Assembly (NCBI GenBank): GCA_028289545.1
Contig: JANQPG010000001.1
Coordinates: 1 to 64,000 of the forward strand
Reading direction: 5' to 3'
Length of the DNA: 64,000 nt
DNA from: Woeseiaceae bacterium
GTDB lineage: Bacteria; Pseudomonadota; Gammaproteobacteria; Steroidobacterales; Woeseiaceae
Shown: piece by piece, positions 8,399 through 15,697 of the stretch
Layout: each line of letters starts with the position of its first letter
Position numbering within the stretch: the stretch's first letter is position 1
Notes under the pieces: model-generated
The model's input: only the letters and a program-made list of their open reading frames with translations
Told to the model about the DNA's origin: nothing
The model's database searches: none
Position numbers and translations under genes: made by a program

Positions 8399-9733
8399 CT
8401 ACGTGTCCATCGCTGCAAGTGCTGCTTCGGCGGCGGGCAAGTGCCGATTGTCAGGATCCAGAGCGCGCGCTGCCCTGAGCGATTTTGATGCGAGTTTGCG
8501 GTTACCCAGTTGAGCCAGCCCCCTGGCTCGAATTGAATTGACCGTCGCCTGATGACTCGGCGTTTCCAATCGAAAGCGTTTGTCGGTGAGCAACGCGACG
8601 CCCGCTTCAAAACGACCGGTTGCAATCAGCACGGATCCACGGGTGCCCTTTACAGCCAATACCATGGGAAGCGTATTGAAAGCCTTTTCCGACAAACGAT
8701 CAGCTTCCTTGAGAGCCTCATCGTCGTTGGTCAAAAACAAAGTGAACGCGAGGTTGTTCTCGAGCATCGCTCGTTCCATTACGCCGAGTTCTTCGTTTTC
8801 GAGATACTTTCGGCCGAGCGTAATGCCTCGTTCCAACTGGCCGGTCTCAGCCAGCGTCGCCGTGACCAGGCTTTGCGTGACCGCAGAATCGTCTGCATGC
8901 TCTATGTCGTTCTCGATGATAGCCAGTGACTTGTCTTTGTCACCCAGATGAAATTCGAGCAATGCGAGAATAACGTTTCGTTGCCGTAGTATCTCTTCGA
9001 TCTCGTCATCCGATTTCTTACGAAGGCCCCAAATCTGCGCCCCGTCGCTTTCCTGAACGCCAAAGGCCGTTCTATGCGAAAAAGACAAGAGGTTTGCGAT
9101 TGCAAGGCACGCGTTGAGGACCGTCCAGAGGATCACGGCTGCGCTCGAATGCTCAGACAGGTCGTTCCCGAACGAGATGAGAGCAGCCATTCCCAGCAGT
9201 GCGGCGACTGCGTTGGCCAGTGGCCCGGCGGCTGTAATAAAGAGAGCCTTCTTGCGGAAATGCTCACTGGTCGAATAGGCCGGTATGATCAGACCCTCCG
9301 ATGGGGTTGGGCTGAGTAGAATAAAGGTATTGCGAAATCGCAGGACTTTGGCACGAAGACCGCCACCGAAGCTGATTGCCGGCACGTGGACGCCGACGGC
9401 ATACGCCGCGAACAGGTGTCCGAGCTCGTGCACGACGATGGCCAGATACATGAGCACATAAGCGCCAATAGCAAACGGTATGGCTTGAGCGATCGATCCG
9501 GACAGAAAGAAGCCGAATGCAATTGCCGCGGCCGCCCACCAGATCCAGGACAGGTAGTATTGCCGATACTTCTGGCGATAAAGAAAGCAACTCAGACAGA
9601 CGTGGTGGGGGCCGTGAACGACATTGGTGTCCGGCATGAACCCTTCGATCCACTCCGACTCGGCACGACATATTCGACATCTGAGCGTCTCGCCGGGCTG
9701 TTCAGGTGTTGTCTTCTCGCTGTCCTTGCCCAT
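8399..9733 (-). CDS. M50-family membrane metalloprotease with zinc ribbon and TPR tail
   Basis: A 444-residue protein in three parts. Residues 19-49 hold a CxxC...CxxC zinc ribbon (C19, C22, C46, C49). Residues ~60-245 are a multi-pass membrane domain with the zinc-protease motif HELGH at 102-106 and a downstream ESDGAQ that may supply the third metal ligand as in M50 enzymes. The last ~200 residues are TPR-like helices. This suggests regulated intramembrane proteolysis with a cytosolic protein-binding tail. The substrate is not visible in the neighbourhood. The SpoIVFB/site-2-protease family is usually shorter; the ribbon plus TPR arrangement is distinctive. Confidence 0.82.
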   Translation of the reverse strand: MGKDSEKTTPEQPGETLRCRICRAESEWIEGFMPDTNVVHGPHHVCLSCFLYRQKYRQYYLSWIWWAAAAIAFGFFLSGSIAQAIPFAIGAYVLMYLAIVVHELGHLFAAYAVGVHVPAISFGGGLRAKVLRFRNTFILLSPTPSEGLIIPAYSTSEHFRKKALFITAAGPLANAVAALLGMAALISFGNDLSEHSSAAVILWTVLNACLAIANLLSFSHRTAFGVQESDGAQIWGLRKKSDDEIEEILRQRNVILALLEFHLGDKDKSLAIIENDIEHADDSAVTQSLVTATLAETGQLERGITLGRKYLENEELGVMERAMLENNLAFTLFLTNDDEALKEADRLSEKAFNTLPMVLAVKGTRGSVLIATGRFEAGVALLTDKRFRLETPSHQATVNSIRARGLAQLGNRKLASKSLRAARALDPDNRHLPAAEAALAAMDT

Positions 9734-10164
9734 TAGTCGTCACGAGTTGCGAAGGTATACGTGTCATGTCATGCATGAAACCGGCATCCTGATTGTCCGG
9801 AATGTCGGCAATCTGAACACAAACTCCCGATCAATGCCGGGCAACGTTTGCTTCCGCAAGCAGCTTACCGGCAAAGGATCGGGCATGTCTCCGGCAAAAT
9901 ATCGGGTGTCGGGCTGAGGGGTGAGTTCCGCAGTCAGTCCAAGGTTTGCACCCGTTGCGCCGGTCTCCAGCGACGATGGACGCGCATCTCGGTACAGGTA
10001 GTCGATGGCCGCCATAAGAGCATTTTACCTTTTGATTGCAGCGGCTGAATGGGTAATCAACATCGACGCGTCGGTCGTCTGCTCATTCAGCTCCGCTTCA
10101 TCTTGCCTGTTGCATCCTGTTATCCCGTAAAAAAGTTCAAGCAGGATGTAAGGAGGCCTTCGAA
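9734..10164. other. Intergenic region with one doubtful small gene
   Basis: This 431-base stretch lies between divergent genes. It contains the doubtful minus-strand reading frame at 9764-10015 (listed separately) and, just before 10165, the ribosome site AAGGAGG of the next gene. No riboswitch or palindrome was recognised. Confidence 0.4.
9764..10015 (-). CDS. Possible small protein, doubtful
   Basis: An 83-codon frame (MAAIDYLYRDARPSS...) with moderately G/C-ending codons. It has no signal peptide and no family I recognise. Two cysteines occur in PVSCLRKQ and PVSCMT. The ribosome site is weak (AAAGG about 11 nt from the ATG). It ends 31 nt before the M50 protease start on the same strand, so it could be the first gene of that operon. 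It may equally be chance. Confidence 0.3.
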   Translation of the reverse strand: MAAIDYLYRDARPSSLETGATGANLGLTAELTPQPDTRYFAGDMPDPLPVSCLRKQTLPGIDREFVFRLPTFRTIRMPVSCMT

Positions 10165-10563
10165 ATGAAGGACAAGATCAAGTGGCTGTCTATCGCCGTT
10201 GTGTCGGCGTCAATGGCGTTTGCGACGCCGTCGTACGCGGCGCATGCCGAGTCTTCCGCCAAAAGCGATTCCATCTGGATCGGCAGCTATGGCCGGTTGC
10301 ACAGCTGGCGCGCGATCAGTCGTGACGAGATTGTCGTCTGGGCTTCTCCGTCGCGTCCGTACCTGATTACGCTGTCCCGTCGAAACCCGAACCTGCGCTT
10401 TGCGCACGCTATCGGCGTTACGTCGCATATTGGCCGCATCACGAAGTTCGAGAGCGTCATTGCCGACGGCTGGCGCACCCCAATCGAGTCGATTGTTGCG
10501 CTGGACAGGGAGACCGCCAAGTCGCTGCGCTGGAAGAAAACGCAGAGTCGCAAGAAAACATAG
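10165..10563 (+). CDS. Small exported protein, DUF6491-like
   Basis: A 132-residue protein with a signal peptide ending ATPSYAAHA near residue 28. The mature part (RLHSWRAISRDEIVVWASPSRPYLITLSRRNPNLRFAHAIGVT) resembles small periplasmic proteins of the DUF6491 group, in which a conserved LVTLSRRCPGL-like stretch occurs. The cysteine usual at that point is absent here. The strong ribosome site AAGGAGG precedes the ATG. Function is unknown. It is followed at once by a GC-rich hairpin. Confidence 0.7.
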   Translation: MKDKIKWLSIAVVSASMAFATPSYAAHAESSAKSDSIWIGSYGRLHSWRAISRDEIVVWASPSRPYLITLSRRNPNLRFAHAIGVTSHIGRITKFESVIADGWRTPIESIVALDRETAKSLRWKKTQSRKKT

Positions 10564-10580
10564 CGTCGCCGTAACAAGAA

Positions 10581-10612
10581 GGCCCGGGCATGCTCGATGA
10601 CGTGCCCGGGCC
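10581..10612. terminator. Hairpin between convergent genes
   Basis: Perfect 10-bp inverted repeat GGCCCGGGCA / TGCCCGGGCC with a 12-nt loop, 17 nt after the stop of the plus-strand gene and 26 nt after the end of the minus-strand azurin gene. There is no clear T run, so it may act as a transcript-end stabiliser or bidirectional terminator. Confidence 0.55.
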
Positions 10613-10638
10613 GATGAACGACGCAAACGGCTTTATGC

Positions 10639-11295
10639 CTATCCGGTAACGGTAAAGGAACCCCTCATCACCGACCAGTGCCCGGGAAACGTGCAAACGT
10701 ATGTGTAGCTCGTGTCGGCGTCGAGCGCATCGAGCGAAAACGTAACGCTGGCGGATTCCCCACCACCAATGATCTTCGTTGCCGCGACGATACGCTCGTC
10801 GTCGGGCAAATAGTTCGCCTCGGCCCCGGCATTCATGCCGGCCATGGAGATCGCTTCGATTGCGTCCGTCGGCAACAATACCCAGTTGTGGCCCATTGCG
10901 GCTGCCGGGAGTTTCCCGGTGTGCGTGAGAGTTACCGTGACCTCCGAGCAGTTCGAGGGCGCCGCCAGCGCATTGACGCTGAACGCAATGCTGTCGCCCA
11001 CCTCGACCGAGAGTTCGCAGGGGCCGCCGTCGTTAGCGGGAGCGTCGCCGTCCGCCGGATCTACCGCTTCGGATATTGCTTCAAGGGTTTCGTCGATAAC
11101 CGCTTCGGCATCTTCGACGGCCTGTTCGGCAGCATCCTGGGCTGCCTCTGTTGCGTCCGCGGCCTCTTCCTGAATGTCGGCGGCTGTGGGTGACTCGGCC
11201 GGAGGCTCCGGCTTGTCCGAGCTGCAAGCGCCGACGCAAAGCGCGGCGATAGCTGCCAGAAAGAGACGGAGGCTATGGTCATTACTCCTGGTCAT
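10639..11295 (-). CDS. Azurin, lipoprotein form
   Basis: Type 1 copper electron carrier. The C-terminal ~128 residues are azurin: CELSVEVGDSIAFS at the start, then MGHNWVLLP (first copper histidine), and YVCTFPGHWSVMRG carrying the Cys, His and Met ligands. The N-terminus has a lipobox (LCVGACSS, cysteine near residue 24), so the protein is membrane-anchored rather than freely periplasmic. Between them is a ~60-residue linker rich in Ala, Glu and Asp (EEAADATEAAQDAAEQ...). GAGGA lies 6 nt before the ATG. It stands alone. Confidence 0.93.
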   Translation of the reverse strand: MTRSNDHSLRLFLAAIAALCVGACSSDKPEPPAESPTAADIQEEAADATEAAQDAAEQAVEDAEAVIDETLEAISEAVDPADGDAPANDGGPCELSVEVGDSIAFSVNALAAPSNCSEVTVTLTHTGKLPAAAMGHNWVLLPTDAIEAISMAGMNAGAEANYLPDDERIVAATKIIGGGESASVTFSLDALDADTSYTYVCTFPGHWSVMRGSFTVTG

Positions 11296-11580
11296 TGGGT
11301 GTCCTCATACTGCTGGTGAAACCGCGAACAGTCTGAGGCGGGGAATCGGGACAGGTCAACACCCGGACAATAGATCCCGTCATCGTCCACATTGGACCGA
11401 TTCCGTCTTCATAATTGCACTAGCCAGTTTCTATACCAATGTCTCGACACCAACCTGCCTAAACAGCAGGGCTACTTCTTACGGAATTGGGTTCCAGCAT
11501 GGTGCAAAGAAAAACTCAATTTTTATAATAGGTTATAAATTGTTATTACCAATTATTGATTATTGGAGCTAACTAAAGGT

Positions 11581-11609
11581 TTGACATTCATTATCCAATT
11601 GGTTTAGAT
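11581..11609 (+). promoter_or_regulatory. Candidate promoter with CCAATTGG palindrome ahead of TonB receptor
   Basis: In the AT-rich gap 11296-11667, TTGACA at 11581-11586 could be a -35 element, with TTAGAT at 11604-11609 as a poor -10 after 17 nt. The perfect palindrome CCAATTGG (11595-11602) lies within the spacer. Its TTGGT half resembles the TNGT...ACNA core bound by FadR-subfamily GntR proteins, two of which are encoded nearby. The long stretch 11396-11580 before it is AT-rich with no other recognised feature. Confidence 0.4.
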
Positions 11610-11667
11610 GCATTCGGGGGTGGCCTCGAGCCATGCATGGCATCTGTACTTTTCCGGGGGGAATACC

Positions 11668-14658
11668 ATGGAAATCAAGCGTGCGATCTCTTTGTTCGCA
11701 TTGTCCGCAATCGCGTTATCCGCAATGCCGGCGGCCGTTGCACAAGATGGAACGGATGAACCGCTGGAGGAGATTGTTATTACCGGTATCCGCGGATCCC
11801 TCAGAAGCGCCATCGATCAGAAGCGAAATTCGGACAATCTGGTCGAAGTCATCATTGCGGAAGACATCGGCAAGCTGCCCGATCAGAATCTGGCAGAAGT
11901 TCTCGAGAACGTTCCCGGTATTCAAATTACAAGAACGGCGGGTGTCGGCACTGGCGTTCAGATCCGCGGTACCAACGCGAACCGAACGGAAATCAACGGC
12001 GTATCCACTGTCGGTTCGGGCTCTGGACGTACCGGCATCGATTTCGAAGACGTTTCCGCGGCGATCATTTCCGCTGTCGAGGTGGTCAAGGCGCCCGAAG
12101 CCAAAACGATCGAAGGCTCTGTAGGCGGGACGATCAACCTGCGAACGATACGCCCGCTCGAGCTGTCCGATACCCTGCTGTCCATTCGGCTGCAGGGCGA
12201 AGACAGCAGCCTGACGACGGACGGCGTGCAGCCGAGAATCTCCGGGGCCTTTGGTGACAACTGGCAAACCGATTCCGGTGATTTTGGCTTCGTAATCAGC
12301 GGCAGCTACACGGAGCAGGAATCCGTTTCGTTTCGCCCTCGGGTGGACCGCGACGGCGGTCTGGTCGAGAACGTCAACGCGGACGTTATCAGGGACGGAA
12401 ACCTGCAGGATCCCGCTGACCGTCCCGCCGCGCAGGACTTCGACTTCCTCGGTATTCAGTTTCTCAACCAGGAGCTCGAGAACTTCGAGTACGAAACCAC
12501 CAACATTGCCGCGACCTTCGAGTGGGCGCCAAACGACGACATAAAGGTGTTCTTCGATACCGTCATCAACGATCAGGAGCGTCGTCAGGACAGTTCGAGA
12601 GTTCAGGGTTCCGGCGTGAGCAGCGTACGGGACATCAACGTTCCGGACACTTTCGAGACGATCAATTACGGATCTTTGGGTGGCGTATCCCTGGGAAGCA
12701 TCCGGGCCGCCAGCAGCGGCACTATCCAGCCGGACCTGTCTGTCGACGACGACGACCCCAACCTGCGCTTCTCGAGCGACACGGGCGCGCGGATCACCGA
12801 TAGCGAAATCTTCCGGCTGGGGGCCGACTGGAGCAGGGACCGTTGGTCGGGCCGCGTCGAGGCTTCGACGTCGTCCTCCGATACGGTCAACCCCAATCTG
12901 AGCACCACGCTGAATTTCATCAACCCGAATCCGCTTACGCCACTTGACGGTACGAGCAACGACAACAGCGTTCCCTTTATCTACGACTTTACGGGCGGCG
13001 CGCTGACGTTCGGCATCGATTTCAACTCGCCCTTTGCGCCCTCTGTCGAGGATCTGACGAACCCCAACAATGTTGTGCTGGATGCAGTCACCGTCGGCAG
13101 GAACAGAACCGAAAACTCCGAGGACGCTTTCCGTCTGGATTTCTCTTACGACCTCGACTGGAACGCTATTACCTCGATTGACTTCGGTTTTCGGCACAAC
13201 ACAACCGAAAGCACGTTTGACCAGGTGCGGTCCAGCATTGGCTTGAGTCAGATCGCCGACAGCCCAAACGGTTCACTGTTCGAGGAGCTGCTGGTCCGCG
13301 GCCCGTCCAATTTTGATGCCGCCGACGGCAGGGCGCTTGCGATTCGCAATTTCCTCGTCATCGATCCGGATCGAGCATTTTCGGACCCCGACGGAACCCT
13401 GGATATACTGCAGGCCGCGCTCCTGGCGCAGCCCGGAGCAAGAGTCCTGGATGATCCCTCATCGAGCACGACGGCGTTCTTCGACATCGAAGAGAAAACC
13501 AACGCCCTTTACGTGCAGGCGAACTTTGAGCACGGGATTTTCCGTGGAAACTTCGGTGTGCGCTATCTGGAAACGGATATCGATTCGCTGGGTAACACGG
13601 TTGCCGAGGGGGTTGTATCGCAGGTTGTCACCAGCGGCGACTACGACTTTCTTCTACCCCGGGTGAACGTGGTCGCCAGTCCGAGAGATGATCTGCTCCT
13701 GCGGTTCGGCTGGGGCAAGGACATCAGGCGGCCGGATTTTCAGGATCTGTCGACGTCGGTCGAGTTTCCCACGGGCCCGAACAACGCCGTGGAAATCGGC
13801 AACCCGGGATTGAATCCCGAAGAAGTATCGTCATTCGATCTTTCGGTGGAATGGTATTTCGCGCCGGCAGCGGTGGCCAGTATCGGCTATTTCTACAAGG
13901 AGCGCTCCGACATCTTCGTGACTCAGCTGGAAGACGCGGCCGTGGACGGGAACGGTTTTCGGGACATTACGCCGCCCTGTGAAGGCGGCGGTATCTTCAA
14001 CCCGGTTCCTGACCGCAACGTCCTGTCCGACCAACCGGGTAACGGGCTTTGTGTGCCGATTGAAACCATCATCAACGACACCTCGAAGACTAAGCAAAAA
14101 GGTTTCGAGTTCGTGTTTCAATACGATCTCTCCAGCTTCGAGGACAAGCTGGGCTGGGCGTCCGGTTTCGGTATCCTGGCCAATTACACGATTCAGGATT
14201 TCAGCGGGGGTGAAGCGACCGACAGCTCAGCCACTCGCGGAACCGATATCTTCAACGCCATAAACGGCATTTACGACGATGATCAGTTTGTCCGAGTGGA
14301 AGAAGTGCAGGGCTTGCTCGATTTCTCCGAAAACGCCTACAACGTTACGCTGTTCTACGAGAAGTACGGCCTCTCGGCCAGAATGCGTTACACATGGCGC
14401 GAAGCGTTCCGCACCGATGACACGGCGGGCGGCGCCAGCCGCAACAGCACCCTGGGTTTCCCGGTGGTAACGGCTGACCGAGGACAGCTGAACGCCAGCG
14501 TAAGTTACGCCATCAACGAGAACTTCAACGTCGGCGTGGAAGCAGTGAATATTACGGAGTCCGAGATCGATCAGTATTGTGTGAACGACAATGCGCAGCT
14601 GTGTTTCCAGGGTCTGCCGGACCGAAGGGTCACTTTCGGTGCCAGTTACCGCTTCTAG
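11668..14658 (+). CDS. TonB-dependent receptor, Xanthomonas/Caulobacter carbohydrate type
   Basis: Outer-membrane 996-residue receptor. Signal peptide 1-26 (cut after AVAQ region), TonB-box-like EEIVITGIRGSLRSAIDQKR, plug domain with KLPDQNLAEVLENVPGIQI and VEVVKAPEAKTIEGSVGGTI, then a long β-barrel ending in FGASYRF with a terminal aromatic. The IRGSLRSAIDQKR pattern marks the group used for plant and algal oligosaccharides. I chose the ATG at 11668 because GGGGGG lies 6 nt upstream and a signal peptide follows directly; the frame is open 60 nt earlier. Next to alginate lyases, it probably imports alginate oligomers. Confidence 0.93.
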   Translation: MEIKRAISLFALSAIALSAMPAAVAQDGTDEPLEEIVITGIRGSLRSAIDQKRNSDNLVEVIIAEDIGKLPDQNLAEVLENVPGIQITRTAGVGTGVQIRGTNANRTEINGVSTVGSGSGRTGIDFEDVSAAIISAVEVVKAPEAKTIEGSVGGTINLRTIRPLELSDTLLSIRLQGEDSSLTTDGVQPRISGAFGDNWQTDSGDFGFVISGSYTEQESVSFRPRVDRDGGLVENVNADVIRDGNLQDPADRPAAQDFDFLGIQFLNQELENFEYETTNIAATFEWAPNDDIKVFFDTVINDQERRQDSSRVQGSGVSSVRDINVPDTFETINYGSLGGVSLGSIRAASSGTIQPDLSVDDDDPNLRFSSDTGARITDSEIFRLGADWSRDRWSGRVEASTSSSDTVNPNLSTTLNFINPNPLTPLDGTSNDNSVPFIYDFTGGALTFGIDFNSPFAPSVEDLTNPNNVVLDAVTVGRNRTENSEDAFRLDFSYDLDWNAITSIDFGFRHNTTESTFDQVRSSIGLSQIADSPNGSLFEELLVRGPSNFDAADGRALAIRNFLVIDPDRAFSDPDGTLDILQAALLAQPGARVLDDPSSSTTAFFDIEEKTNALYVQANFEHGIFRGNFGVRYLETDIDSLGNTVAEGVVSQVVTSGDYDFLLPRVNVVASPRDDLLLRFGWGKDIRRPDFQDLSTSVEFPTGPNNAVEIGNPGLNPEEVSSFDLSVEWYFAPAAVASIGYFYKERSDIFVTQLEDAAVDGNGFRDITPPCEGGGIFNPVPDRNVLSDQPGNGLCVPIETIINDTSKTKQKGFEFVFQYDLSSFEDKLGWASGFGILANYTIQDFSGGEATDSSATRGTDIFNAINGIYDDDQFVRVEEVQGLLDFSENAYNVTLFYEKYGLSARMRYTWREAFRTDDTAGGASRNSTLGFPVVTADRGQLNASVSYAINENFNVGVEAVNITESEIDQYCVNDNAQLCFQGLPDRRVTFGASYRF

Positions 14659-14725
14659 AGGCAAGAACCGATCGTCGAGTCGCTGAGTGCTTCGAGTCGC
14701 CAAGCGCAATGACGAGCAGTAGAGA

Positions 14726-14759
14726 GGCAGCACTCTGGGAGGGGTGCTGCCTTTTTTTT
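14726..14759 (+). terminator. Rho-independent terminator after TonB receptor
   Basis: Stem GGCAGCAC / GTGCTGCC (8 bp) with a 10-nt loop, followed by eight T residues at 14752-14759. It lies 68 nt after the receptor stop and ends that transcript. Confidence 0.9.
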
Positions 14760-14848
14760 GTCGCTGTCACCGCGGCTGGCGAATTATGCGGCAATTCATC
14801 GCATAATGATCCGCGTTCCAGTGAGACGTAAACCACGAAGGCAAACAC

Positions 14849-15697
14849 GTGACTGAAGGCCTGAGAAAAATCGATTTTCCCGACCCGTTCGAACGGATCT
14901 CTCGAGATGACGACATGCTCTCCGGTCGCCTCGTTGACGCACGTCGGAACGCTCAAGTGCTGGGCGAGTTTCCGGGGCCGCTGCCAGCGACGCTCGAACA
15001 GGCCTACGGCATACAGGCCGCGTCGGTTCGGAAGTGGCCGGATGACGTCGTCGGCTGGAAGGTCGCAAGGTTGCCGCCACACGATCGAGAGCGGTTTTCT
15101 GCAGAGCGTCTGGTCGGGCCGGTGTTTCGGTCTTTTGTTGGCGCCGTCGACGACGGTTGTTCGGTAGTCGGGAGGATACTCGACGGCGGTTTTGCAGTCA
15201 TCGAGGCCGAGTTTGTGCTTGAGCTGAGCGCCTCAATCCCGCCCGAGCAAAGGGCATGGTCGGACGCGGATATCGCCCGGTACGTTTCGAAAGCGTATGG
15301 CGGCGCCGAAATTGCGAGCAGCCCAATGCCTGACGTCATCGAACTTGGGGCGACGGCGATCATTTCCGATCTCGGCCTCAACACGGGTGTCATTGTTGGC
15401 CCGGAGATTCCCGACTTCGCCGCGCTCCCCGCGGACGCACACAACGTCCGCGTGTCGGTTGACGGCGCCGTTGTGGGCGAGGCGCAACCTGGCTCCATCG
15501 GCGGAGAGCCATTCAAGGCTCTGCGAATCCTGATCGAGCACTGTGCCCGCGAAGGCATCGAACTGCCTCGCGGAACGCTGGTGTCGACGGGGCTACTGAC
15601 CGGCGCTCACGCCGTTCGCGCCGGATCGCTGGCTCGCGTCGACTTTGGCGCTTTCGGATGGTTCGAGGTCCGGTTCGAAGCGTTCAGTCGTAGATGA
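14849..15697 (+). CDS. 2-keto-4-pentenoate hydratase / fumarylacetoacetase-fold protein
   Basis: A 282-residue protein of the MhpD-like hydratase group. It has GWKVARL, an acidic metal-site stretch in FAVIEAEFVLELS (E-x-E), and the late STGLLTGAHAVRAGSLARVDFG that matches the VSTG..TG.......GD end of these enzymes. The start is GTG with AAGG about 8 nt upstream. Its 3' end overlaps the convergent PL6 gene by 14 nt. In the alginate setting it might act on a 2-keto-3-deoxy acid, but that is inference; the family usually hydrates 2-hydroxypentadienoate. Confidence 0.8.
   Translation: MTEGLRKIDFPDPFERISRDDDMLSGRLVDARRNAQVLGEFPGPLPATLEQAYGIQAASVRKWPDDVVGWKVARLPPHDRERFSAERLVGPVFRSFVGAVDDGCSVVGRILDGGFAVIEAEFVLELSASIPPEQRAWSDADIARYVSKAYGGAEIASSPMPDVIELGATAIISDLGLNTGVIVGPEIPDFAALPADAHNVRVSVDGAVVGEAQPGSIGGEPFKALRILIEHCAREGIELPRGTLVSTGLLTGAHAVRAGSLARVDFGAFGWFEVRFEAFSRR

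Noticed and set aside
11716..13197. Long minus-strand open frame (493 codons) opposite the first TonB receptor; likewise 19322-20773, 23137-25500 and 54060-55313
   Set aside because: They are antisense to well-supported genes, their products are Arg/Val-rich with no family motifs, and such frames are expected opposite GC-biased genes.
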